From Bernardetiaceae bacterium (GTDB lineage Bacteria; Bacteroidota; Bacteroidia; Cytophagales; Thermoflexibacteraceae): DNA of 64,000 nucleotides. The number at the start of each line of letters is the position of its first letter. Position 1 is the stretch's first letter. Below, in pieces: positions 53,650-61,547 of the stretch. Location of the stretch: contig JANWVT010000004.1 in NCBI GenBank assembly GCA_025056255.1, forward strand, positions 124,001 to 188,000. Direction: 5' to 3'. Both the position numbers and the translations under genes were made by a program. The notes under the pieces were generated by a model that saw only the letters and a list, made by a program, of their open reading frames with translations, was not told the DNA's origin and did not search any database.

Positions 53650-54432
53650 TTATGTTGTTGGAGCTTGCAACAGTTTCCAAAAAGTACCAACAGCCAAAAA
53701 GATAGAGTATAATGCCACCGAGATAAACATGCCAATGCTAACCACTCCCAGCGTGTACACACAAGACCACTGCCAGCTCTTTTGGCTCAGATGCTTGTAA
53801 ATAATCATAAGGCTGAAAAAATAACCCAGTAAATAAACTACAAAAATAGGTTGCAGCAATTCTGGCAGCACAAACAGCAGCGGATATGCCAACACCAATA
53901 TAAAATTCCACAAGGCTGAAACATAGGTGTGGATGATGATATGTTCTCCTAAAAATAGTTGCTTGCGCGGGTAAGGCAGCCAAGAAAGAAGCCCCATTAG
54001 CGGAATAAACAGAAAATAAGCAAAGCTGAAAGTATCGTTGAGCAATTGAAACATCACCTCAGCCTGTTTTTCGGCAGGAGGTAAATTAGGTGCATTTGCT
54101 TGGTTAGACGGGGGGGAGCTTGTTTGCTCTACTACTGATTTTGCTGAGGCTTGTTGAAGTTCTTGTGTCATGGATTTTTGCAGTATATCAGTTTTGAGCA
54201 ATACTAAGGCAGAAAGGGTGATGCTAACTGCTAAAAACTTAAACGGATTGGTCAATTTTGTTCTATCTGCAAACAAATAGGTGTGCACTACCCAATGAGG
54301 ACGTATCAGCAAATAGTAAAAGGTGTATATAAAACCCTTTTCAACATCAAAAATTCCCAGTACGTCTTCCCAGAGTTTATTCATGCTTAGGCGTGGAAGA
54401 GGCGCCGGTTGATTGGCACGTACAGACTCCAT
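53650..54432 (-). CDS. DUF3667-like integral membrane protein
   Basis: A 260-residue membrane protein of the DUF3667 type by pattern: an N-terminal amphipathic portion (LWEDVLGIFDVEKGFIYTFYYLLIRP), a helix near residue 70-85, a Gln/Ser/Pro-rich soluble loop, and four C-terminal helices (FSFAYFLFIPLMGLLSWLPY onward). The zinc-finger-like CxxC start seen in many relatives is missing. Function unknown. A possible 26-codon gene lies 31 bp upstream. Confidence 0.6.
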   Translation of the reverse strand: MESVRANQPAPLPRLSMNKLWEDVLGIFDVEKGFIYTFYYLLIRPHWVVHTYLFADRTKLTNPFKFLAVSITLSALVLLKTDILQKSMTQELQQASAKSVVEQTSSPPSNQANAPNLPPAEKQAEVMFQLLNDTFSFAYFLFIPLMGLLSWLPYPRKQLFLGEHIIIHTYVSALWNFILVLAYPLLFVLPELLQPIFVVYLLGYFFSLMIIYKHLSQKSWQWSCVYTLGVVSIGMFISVALYSIFLAVGTFWKLLQAPTT

Positions 54433-54463
54433 AAATCCATTGCTTATAGTTGCTTAATGCAAT

Positions 54464-54544
54464 TTACTCATCTTTTTTGTCATGCTTGCTCAGTGGCTTT
54501 TGAACATTTTCGATGCTTTTGAGCTCGATATTGTTTTGTGCCAT
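54464..54544 (-). CDS. Possible 26-residue small protein
   Basis: ATG at 54544 to TAA at 54464 on the minus strand encodes MAQNNIELKSIENVQKPLSK then HDKKDE. It is charged, has no membrane helix and ends 31 bp before the DUF3667-like start, so it could be a leader peptide or first gene. No family is recognised; chance is possible. Confidence 0.3.
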   Translation of the reverse strand: MAQNNIELKSIENVQKPLSKHDKKDE

Positions 54545-54560
54545 AAATAGTATGTAATAG

Positions 54561-54842
54561 TTGTTCAGGTTTTTGCAAGATTTATGTTGCCAAATTTATA
54601 TTCATGCAGGCAAACTCAACCTTGTTCGTATAACCCCGCACGTGGAGATGCGTGCAACAGCGAAAACGTTTTGGAGTGTAGAGGGTGAAAAATTCCGCAA
54701 TTCGAAATTTTCAATCCAAACTTCTATACGATGTAGTAAGGTTGTTTTTCCAGCTACTAATACTGAAATCCTGTTCATAATGCCATTCTGCAGTAGTGAT
54801 TCAGGTTTTTACATGTTTACCCTTATGAAACCTACACATGTT
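54561..54842 (+). repeat. Dispersed non-coding element R, copy 3
   Basis: About 282 bp with the same ordered blocks as the copies at 25811 and 30413 (GCCAAATTTATATTCATGCAGGCAAACTC, split here as separate short words; CAACAGCGAAAA; TTTGGAGTGTAGAGG; CCATTCTG). The 3' hairpin is CAGGTTT with AAACCTAC-type arms. It lies between two minus-strand genes rather than between convergent genes. Confidence 0.72.
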
Positions 54843-55075
54843 CTTAAACTGCTTGCAGCAATTGTTGCAAAACTTGGAAAGTTTTGAAAATTTCTTAGAT
54901 TAATTTATCAGTAGTGTTTTTACTCGCCTTGGGTCGGAATTTCACGTACCCACAAGGTGCCACCCTACTAAGTAAGATTAAACCCGACAGCTTTGAGAAG
55001 ACTGTCGAGTTTGGTAATGTGGCTTCAAACCAATGTAGTTGAGATGAGCTCAATTGCTTAACGCATTTGCAAAGG
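54843..55075. other. Rest of the gap upstream of the metallophosphatase stop
   Basis: Holds the terminator at 54980-55012. With element R copy 3 it makes up most of the 643-bp gap. No further gene is supported. Confidence 0.4.
54980..55012 (-). terminator. Terminator of the SoxB-like gene
   Basis: An 11-bp stem AAACCCGACAG / CTGTCGAGTTT with one wobble-type mismatch; the minus-strand tail is T-rich (TTTAATCTTACTT). Confidence 0.6.
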
Positions 55076-56779
55076 CTATTGAAATTGATAGTCCACACCG
55101 CGTACCTGAGTAAGCAGTTCTTGTGGCACGTCTAATGCTTTGGCTGAAAGAGCAGGGCGGGGCGTTACAGGGCTGTTGACTTTCAAATACTCTTTCATAA
55201 CCATATGCAGGGTAAAAGGCGTATTTTTCATATTGGTTACTCCCTTCATCCGGCAGAGCACGTCTTCGGGGTCGCCGTCGCGTTCGCACGCACACAAGGT
55301 ATAAGTTTTATTAGGGTCAAGCGGCTGGTCGTTAATCAGTATGCTTTGCACGCGTTGCCCTTTCTCGCCGTATGCATAAAAAGTAATTTTCATGCCTTTA
55401 AACTTCACTACCCATCCACCAAATCGTTCGGCTGCATTTTTGGCGAATACGTTGTTTAGTTCTTTTTCCAGCCATTCGCGAATTTGCTTACCTGTAGCCT
55501 GTGCCACTCGTACAATGCTGTCAACGGGCAACATTTCATATAAAAAAGCGCTGTTGATGGGAATATTGCCGGTTTTGTCGGGAGTAGCACGTGGCGAGCA
55601 AAACCGAAAACCGTTGGAAAGGACAACATCTACTTTGTACTCGTCTTTGAGCTTCCAATACAGGGCGTCTAAAATGAGCGTGTCAATGGTATTTTCAATC
55701 ACGAAATAGCGGTATAGCGGTAGTGTGCTGTAACCGATGACAGTGTTAAGGTCTTCTAGGAAAGGATGCTCGCTTTCTGCTATCAGTGCTTCCATTGATT
55801 TGTCGGGCTTGTAGCGGGTAGTACTGATTTCTACCAGTTCATACTCGTCTTTTATGACTTTGCCATTTTGCACGGTAAGTGCTAACTTGCCAACAAATGA
55901 ACCAAAAGCACCCGGTTCTACTACCTTGGCGTATTTGCATACAATTGGGGTGCGAACGCGCTCGTGGGTATCTCCACCAAAGATGTAGTCCACTCCTTCA
56001 CATACAGGTGAGTTAGCTAAATGAATTTGTTGAGATAAGCCCAGATGAGACAGTAAAACAACAAAAGCACACTGTTCCTGATTGCGCAAAACATCTACGT
56101 AGTGGGCAATATTTTCCTCGGGCTGCGTGTAAATAATACCTTTGCTGTAGTTGGGCGACTGCCTAAGGGGCACTAAGGGGTCTGTATAACCTATAAAGCC
56201 AATTTTGACGCCATTTACGTGCCAGATGTGATACGGCTGGAAAATGAGCTCTCCTTTTTTACCGTCTCCTAAGTCGTGATACATATTAGTACACACCTTA
56301 GGCGCATGAAGTGCGCCAAGTAGTTGCTGCATTGTTTTTTTGTAGTAAACAACTTCCCAATTGCCGGGTAAGAAAAGGTCGTAGCGCAACTGATTCAAGA
56401 TAGGCACCAGAGCTTTCCCTTTGGTTTTCACCGAAAGTTCACTTCCTTGAAACATATCGCCCGTATCTACCAAGAACGTATGCGGATGTGCTTTCCTGAA
56501 CTCGTTTAAATAGCTTGCTAAGTAGGCATATCCGCCTGTTTTTCTAAATACTATTTTGCCATTTTCCCAAAACAACTCGTCATGTGCATGTAGCTGACAA
56601 TGCACATCGGTAGTTTGTAGCAAGTAAATGGTAAAACTCTCGGCGTTCGACTTTTGGCTGCTCGTTCGTTCAGCAGTTTGAGCAGCAAAAGGAAAACTCG
56701 AAAAGGTGGTTGTCCCAATGCCAACAGCACCTAGTTGTTTGAGAAATTCTCTACGCTCGCGTTGTTTTTTCATTGTCAT
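55076..56779 (-). CDS. Tat-exported SoxB-like metallophosphoesterase / 5'-nucleotidase family protein
   Basis: A 567-residue protein of the 5'-nucleotidase/SoxB superfamily. The N-terminus holds a twin-arginine signal (ERREFLKQLGAVGIG), so it is exported folded. The metallophosphoesterase domain has TTDVHCQL, VDTGDMFQGSE, LSHLGLS and GGDTHERV. The usual GNHE is GNWE, with Trp where 5'-nucleotidases have the catalytic His, like the HWE form I recall for the thiosulfohydrolase SoxB. The C-terminal 5'-nucleotidase domain runs from about 330 (LSNGFRFCSPRA, FLYEMLPVDSIV). The substrate may be a sulfur ester or a nucleotide. No sox genes flank it. It follows the DUF2490 gene by 17 bp. Confidence 0.83.
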   Translation of the reverse strand: MTMKKQRERREFLKQLGAVGIGTTTFSSFPFAAQTAERTSSQKSNAESFTIYLLQTTDVHCQLHAHDELFWENGKIVFRKTGGYAYLASYLNEFRKAHPHTFLVDTGDMFQGSELSVKTKGKALVPILNQLRYDLFLPGNWEVVYYKKTMQQLLGALHAPKVCTNMYHDLGDGKKGELIFQPYHIWHVNGVKIGFIGYTDPLVPLRQSPNYSKGIIYTQPEENIAHYVDVLRNQEQCAFVVLLSHLGLSQQIHLANSPVCEGVDYIFGGDTHERVRTPIVCKYAKVVEPGAFGSFVGKLALTVQNGKVIKDEYELVEISTTRYKPDKSMEALIAESEHPFLEDLNTVIGYSTLPLYRYFVIENTIDTLILDALYWKLKDEYKVDVVLSNGFRFCSPRATPDKTGNIPINSAFLYEMLPVDSIVRVAQATGKQIREWLEKELNNVFAKNAAERFGGWVVKFKGMKITFYAYGEKGQRVQSILINDQPLDPNKTYTLCACERDGDPEDVLCRMKGVTNMKNTPFTLHMVMKEYLKVNSPVTPRPALSAKALDVPQELLTQVRGVDYQFQ

Positions 56780-56796
56780 ATTCGTAAAAAAGGTGG

Positions 56797-57525
56797 TTAC
56801 TTCTTTGGCGGCAACGTGTAGTAAAAATGAGTAACAAGGTTATTCTCGTCTATTAGCTCCATTCTGTTGCGCAGCAAACGGTTGATGTAGATATATCCTA
56901 ATTCTACTCGCCAACGAGCATTAGGTTTGTAATGCACATTAAAAATTAACCGATTGTGGTCATAGTGCTGCTTTTCTGCCATGCCAAACACATGTAGTAA
57001 GAGCTCATTAGCGGCAAAAGCTATCCACTTATCATTAAAGCGATAGCGCACCCCTAAGCGTTGCCTCAGCCGTACTGCATCGTCAACAGACTCGTTTTGA
57101 AAATGGCGGTATTCTGCCCATGCGCGCAAAGTAGCCGTCCATTTTTTACTTAGTTCGGGTTGCCACTCCGTTAGTGCTGCATAGCGAAACTCGTGCTGCA
57201 ATGGAGCATCTGCATCGGAGGGACTAACAATAATAGGGCTGGCAGCAAACCAAGTGAAGGGTGAGATGCTGGCGGCAAACTTAGGCGACGGCTTGTAGTG
57301 AACAAATACGCGTATGCTATGCGTTAAGTGTTCGTAGGCAGGATTCCACGCTGCCTGATTGAACAAGTTATTCTGCCGACGCATCTGCCCCTCTAATTCT
57401 ACATAAACAGCTGGCGAAATAGGCTCTGTAACAGACAAGCGCGTCCACCAGTTAATATGACTCTGGCAGCAAGCTGATACATGTAACAACATGGCTATGC
57501 AGCATGTCTCAAAACGGCAAAACAT
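56797..57525 (-). CDS. DUF2490 outer-membrane protein
   Basis: A 242-residue protein with a signal peptide (MFCRFETCCIAMLLHVSACCQ) and a barrel-like body of alternating aromatic strands starting HINWWTRLSVTEPISP and ending YIYINRLL...VTHFYYTLPPKK, as in the DUF2490 family. It probably sits in the outer membrane; function unknown. The ATG at 57525 starts the signal peptide; the frame continues to 57600 without coding character. It is upstream of the SoxB-like gene on one transcript. Confidence 0.72.
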   Translation of the reverse strand: MFCRFETCCIAMLLHVSACCQSHINWWTRLSVTEPISPAVYVELEGQMRRQNNLFNQAAWNPAYEHLTHSIRVFVHYKPSPKFAASISPFTWFAASPIIVSPSDADAPLQHEFRYAALTEWQPELSKKWTATLRAWAEYRHFQNESVDDAVRLRQRLGVRYRFNDKWIAFAANELLLHVFGMAEKQHYDHNRLIFNVHYKPNARWRVELGYIYINRLLRNRMELIDENNLVTHFYYTLPPKK

Positions 57526-57603
57526 ATATTCATATAAACATGTATTTATTCGTAATTTTAGCAACTTTATCGCACATATGCAAGATTTACATTTTTGCAT
57601 GTT

Positions 57604-57611
57604 TAAATTTG
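57604..57611 (+). promoter_or_regulatory. -7 promoter box for the carotenoid oxygenase-family gene
   Basis: TAAATTTG matches TAnnTTTG and lies 20 bp before the ATG at 57632, which supports that start. In such A/T-rich DNA a chance match is possible. Confidence 0.35.
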
Positions 57612-57631
57612 AAAAAACATATTACTTGGGT

Positions 57632-59800
57632 ATGTCGCTCCGACCTTTGCTTGCTGCCAGTCGCAAAGAACTCAACCAAATATTACTCAACGTGGAAGCC
57701 GGACAATTGCCAACTGACTTGTACGGCTTTGTGTTCATCAACTCTGCTGTAGGAACGGTCAACACAAACGGACTTCCGTATCCTGAAAAATACGCCGACG
57801 GCACGCCAGCACAAGAATATGGCACTCCTATTATTAATGGAGATGGACTCATACTCAAATTTGACTTCACCAAGAAAGGACAAGTATTGCTTAGCACGGG
57901 CTTGCTACGAACCCCTTGCTACTATGCCGACGAGGCAACCATGCGCGGAACAGTATGGCATAAAAAATATGGCTTTCGAAATTTCGGACTGGCACGCATT
58001 TCTGTTAAAATGGGAACGCGCAACCAAATCAATACTGCTATTCAACCTGTAAAATTTGGCAATGATACCAACACCCGCCTACTGGCTACTTTCGATGCTG
58101 GTAGACCTTTCGAGTTTGACCCCCACAATTTGAATCTCATTACCCCAATTGGCAAAAACAAAGAGTGGCGTGCTGGCACCCCGCCGTTCATGAATCCGCC
58201 TTTTGCCATGGTGCTTACCACAGCGCACCCAGTTTTTGACCCACGCACACGCGAGCTATTTACGGTAAATTTTACCAAAACAACCGAAGCGCTCTTGGCT
58301 GCTACCACTCTTTTTAGTGGGTTAGAGACCGACCCAGAAGGATTGGAAGCCCGCATTCGCAACTTTATGCAACTGGTAGAAAAAGAAAATCTTTCTCAAA
58401 AAGATTTGCTCAGCCGCGCAAGTAAGTTTTTCAAAACACTAGAAAACCAATATGTGCCCCAAAGAACTGTTTGGGAAAAACTATGGCACCTACTCAAAAA
58501 CGTTTTCTTAGGAAAAATAGATAGCCTGATTAGCAACAAAAATGCGGTTTACTTGATGAAATGGAACGGTCAAGGGGCGCTGCAACAATGGGAAGTTACC
58601 GACCAGCAAGGCAAAGGGCTGTTAATTGACCAAAACATGCATCAAATCGGGTTCAGCCAAGACTACATCATCCTTATTGATGCTGCATTTAAATTCAGTT
58701 TAGATGTAATGTTGTACAACATTTTTCCTGATAAGCCCGAGCTTGATGCTTTTATCCGAAAACTTACAAGCGGTGTGCAGCAAGATGCTACTGATATTTA
58801 TCTGATTCGTCGTGCCGACTTACAGCCCAATGTTAAGCGAGTACAGGCTAAAAAAATCGTCATTCCAATGGAAATGGTACATTTCTCGGTCAACTATCAA
58901 AACCCAGACGATATTATTACGCTGTTTTCGGCACATAACTGCTCTGCCTGCCCCGCTGAGTGGCTGCGTCCTTATGACCGCGAGGCGCTTTATCCTGAAC
59001 GGCAAGTGAGCGCCGACAAAGTAGGTTTGCTGGCAGTGGGAGCAATGGATGTGGGGCAAGTGGGAAAAATTGTTATAGATGCTCGCAATGGCGTGTATCT
59101 GGCTGAACGCAGTAAATATTACTTTCATACCGACAAACAAGGCGCACATACGTGGGGAGTTGGTCTGTACACTCACCGCAACCTGTGCTCTGCCGACCAT
59201 ACTACCGACAACATCACCCACATATACTGGCAAAGCTATGGTCTGCGCTCCGATATGCTCACTGTGTTTATTCGCCAACTATACGATAGCGCCAACCGCC
59301 GCCGCACAGTACCAGTATCGGAAGTGCTTGCAGCTACGCAAGAAGGAGCCCCTTATGTGCTGTTTTGTTTAGAAACAGAAAGCATGACAGTAAAAGATTT
59401 TTACGCTTTTGATAAAGAAACCTACTTTTGGTCGTTGCAATTTGTTCCACGCAGCCAGTCCAGAGCTGATGTGCCGCCCTATCAGGACGGATACATTTTC
59501 ACTACTGTAACAGTAGGCTATCCACAAGCCAATGGCACTTATGATTACCAACCGGAAGTTTGGCTGTTTGACGCCACCGACTTAGCAGGAGGACCTATTT
59601 GCAAACTTCATCATCCAGACATGTCATTTGGGTTTACTATACACAGCGCTTGGACTCCCGATGCACATCCTAATACTAACCCTGACTACAAAATCAATAT
59701 TAAAGAAGACTACGATTACATGCTTAACAAAATTCGGAATCGAGAATTCCGACAAGAAATTGGTCAAATTTTTCAGCATTATGTCTATCCCAATTTTTAA
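57632..59800 (+). CDS. Large carotenoid cleavage oxygenase-family protein
   Basis: A 722-residue protein of the RPE65/carotenoid-oxygenase superfamily, non-haem iron enzymes that split a carotenoid, apocarotenoid or stilbene double bond. The N-terminus shows GQLPTDLYGFVFINSA and NGDGLILKFDFTKKG. The four iron-ligand His positions are recognisable: His199 (TTAHPVFDP), His337 (NMHQIGFSQDY), His417 (MVHFSVNYQNPDD) and His671 (FTIHSAW). It is much longer than the usual 450-530 residues: insertions lie between the first and second His (about 250-330, charged helices) and between the third and fourth. No signal peptide. The SpoIIE phosphatase gene follows after 5 bp, so the two are probably co-expressed. 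Confidence 0.8.
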   Translation: MSLRPLLAASRKELNQILLNVEAGQLPTDLYGFVFINSAVGTVNTNGLPYPEKYADGTPAQEYGTPIINGDGLILKFDFTKKGQVLLSTGLLRTPCYYADEATMRGTVWHKKYGFRNFGLARISVKMGTRNQINTAIQPVKFGNDTNTRLLATFDAGRPFEFDPHNLNLITPIGKNKEWRAGTPPFMNPPFAMVLTTAHPVFDPRTRELFTVNFTKTTEALLAATTLFSGLETDPEGLEARIRNFMQLVEKENLSQKDLLSRASKFFKTLENQYVPQRTVWEKLWHLLKNVFLGKIDSLISNKNAVYLMKWNGQGALQQWEVTDQQGKGLLIDQNMHQIGFSQDYIILIDAAFKFSLDVMLYNIFPDKPELDAFIRKLTSGVQQDATDIYLIRRADLQPNVKRVQAKKIVIPMEMVHFSVNYQNPDDIITLFSAHNCSACPAEWLRPYDREALYPERQVSADKVGLLAVGAMDVGQVGKIVIDARNGVYLAERSKYYFHTDKQGAHTWGVGLYTHRNLCSADHTTDNITHIYWQSYGLRSDMLTVFIRQLYDSANRRRTVPVSEVLAATQEGAPYVLFCLETESMTVKDFYAFDKETYFWSLQFVPRSQSRADVPPYQDGYIFTTVTVGYPQANGTYDYQPEVWLFDATDLAGGPICKLHHPDMSFGFTIHSAWTPDAHPNTNPDYKINIKEDYDYMLNKIRNREFRQEIGQIFQHYVYPNF

Positions 59801-59805
59801 TTGTC

Positions 59806-61290
59806 ATGAATTTCTTGTTCTCTCAGCATCTGAACGTGTCAGAGCTCGAACCTGAATGGCAAAATGAATACCGCCGGATAGGAAAACTCTATGCCACTTG
59901 GGGAGGTTGGTTGGCTGCCCTGTTCTATCCTCTGGGCATTCTTTCTCAATGGCACGTTCCCAAGGAAAATGAGCTACTTTGGTGGTTCATGATGCTGTTT
60001 CCTACGCCGGTCATTTTGCTCACACTTGCCTTGCAGCGCATTTTGAAATTTCGGCATGAAATTGTTTTTGAAGTGGTCGCTGTGGCACTGTTTACCTCAG
60101 CTGCCTATCGTCCTAACTGCATAGATTGGGTTCCCTACTTAGTGTCGAATATTATTTGCTTTATTGCAGCAGCAGTTATGACTATCCTCTATCCAGTCAT
60201 TTTTGTCATTAACTTCACCTACATTATTGGCATCAACATTCTGTTTTTCGCGCTTTTTTGCAAACAACCTATCATAAACTTTTTCGTTTCTAACGAGTTT
60301 CCCGGATTTTTTGTAGTTGGCATACTGTCTTTTTCCATTTCCATTTTTCGCTATTACATCCTGAAAAGTAATTTCATGAACAGCTTGATGCTGAAAATAA
60401 CTCTTCGACAATTAGATGAAAAAAACAAGAGTTTGGAAATAGCACAAGCCGAGCTGCTATCTCAACAAGAAGAAATATTGGCTCAGCGCGACTTTATTGC
60501 TACCCAAAACAGCGAGTTAGAACAAAAAAACCGCATGATTACCGATTCCATTCGCTATGCACAGCGCATTCAGCAAGCTATGCTACCTTTGAGCGAAGCT
60601 ATGCGAGCGGTATTTCCTGAGCACTTCGTTGTCTATCAGCCCCGAGATATTGTGAGCGGCGACTTCTATTGGCTGCAGGAAAAAGACCACTACATTTTCT
60701 TAGCAGCTGCCGATTGTACCGGACACGGCGTGCCCGGTGCACTAATGAGTACAATTGGCAACAGCCTTTTAGAGCAAACCGTTGTGGAGCACGGCATTAC
60801 TACGCCCAATGCTATTTTAAGTGAAATGCGTATGCTGGTACAAAAAGCACTCAAACAACGCGAAACAGCCAACAAAGACGGAATGGATATTGCCCTTGTG
60901 CGCATTGATAAAGCAAAAAAAGAACTTGTATTTGCTGGCGCCAGAGCACCCATTCTAATTGTACAGCATAATACCTTGCTGTACACAAGAGGCGACCTAA
61001 CCGACATAGGCGGAGATGACTACGCCAATAAACACTTTACTAACCATTATTTTTCTTTTGAACAACCACTGGTTTTTTACTTATTCTCCGACGGCTATCA
61101 AGACCAGTTCGGCGGACCAAACAACAAACGATTTGGCATTAAAAGATTGAAAGAACTGGCTTTGCAGGTGCATGCCCTTCCAATGGAACAACAAAAGCAA
61201 ATTTTTATTGAAACACTTAACCACTGGCAAGCGCAAAGTATGCAACCTCAATTAGACGATATTATGTTGATAGGCGTACGACTGATGTAA
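59806..61290 (+). CDS. Membrane-anchored SpoIIE/PP2C-type serine phosphatase
   Basis: A 494-residue protein with five to six N-terminal membrane helices (about 30-190), a coiled coil (about 200-245, LDEKNKSLEIAQAELLSQQEE) and a SpoIIE-type PP2C domain (about 255-494). Acidic metal motifs are GDFYWL, DCTGHGVPGAL, GMDIALV, FSDGYQDQFGG and LDDIMLIG. It shares the linker IRYAQRIQQAMLP with the triple-GAF phosphatase at 18436. It probably dephosphorylates a Ser/Thr on an anti-anti-sigma or STAS-type partner. Starts 5 bp after the oxygenase stop. Confidence 0.88.
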   Translation: MNFLFSQHLNVSELEPEWQNEYRRIGKLYATWGGWLAALFYPLGILSQWHVPKENELLWWFMMLFPTPVILLTLALQRILKFRHEIVFEVVAVALFTSAAYRPNCIDWVPYLVSNIICFIAAAVMTILYPVIFVINFTYIIGINILFFALFCKQPIINFFVSNEFPGFFVVGILSFSISIFRYYILKSNFMNSLMLKITLRQLDEKNKSLEIAQAELLSQQEEILAQRDFIATQNSELEQKNRMITDSIRYAQRIQQAMLPLSEAMRAVFPEHFVVYQPRDIVSGDFYWLQEKDHYIFLAAADCTGHGVPGALMSTIGNSLLEQTVVEHGITTPNAILSEMRMLVQKALKQRETANKDGMDIALVRIDKAKKELVFAGARAPILIVQHNTLLYTRGDLTDIGGDDYANKHFTNHYFSFEQPLVFYLFSDGYQDQFGGPNNKRFGIKRLKELALQVHALPMEQQKQIFIETLNHWQAQSMQPQLDDIMLIGVRLM

Positions 61291-61547
61291 TTGGGGCGCA
61301 TTTTTTGGTTTTGTAGTCGATACAGACTGCTGAACACTCGCAAATGGTTATCCACTCTCGCCTAAGAGGCTTATCCAATATTATTCACTAACAATTTTAC
61401 AGGTAAAAAACAGCTGTTTTTTTGCCAGCTATTTGGCAACGCACCGCATGGCTGCCATCGATTGCTAAACTTTTGGTATCAAAAAAACAGCTGGTAGCAC
61501 TCCAACACAGCTGTTTTTCTTATCTTAGATTGCTTCAATGTGATAAT
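61291..61547. other. 257-bp gap with repeated CAGCTG palindromes upstream of the DUF58 gene
   Basis: CAGCTG cores flanked by A and T runs occur at 61411, 61488 and 61508; the first is an 18-bp perfect palindrome (61405-61422). No TAnnTTTG box is clear. The frame open from 61422 crosses this region without coding character. Confidence 0.5.
61405..61422. promoter_or_regulatory. Perfect A6-CAGCTG-T6 palindrome
   Basis: An 18-bp perfect palindrome with two related sites at 61481-61493 and 61508-61518 that together form an inverted pair. It could bind a dimeric regulator or act as a terminator of the phosphatase transcript; the T run after the first copy fits either. Confidence 0.4.

Noticed and set aside
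57491-57631. N-terminal extension of the carotenoid-oxygenase-family gene
   Set aside because: It overlaps the divergent DUF2490 start and the likely promoter region; the family homology begins after the ATG at 57632.
61422-61547. N-terminal extension of the DUF58 gene
   Set aside because: It is translated CAGCTG-repeat DNA; the first membrane helix begins just after the ATG at 61548.
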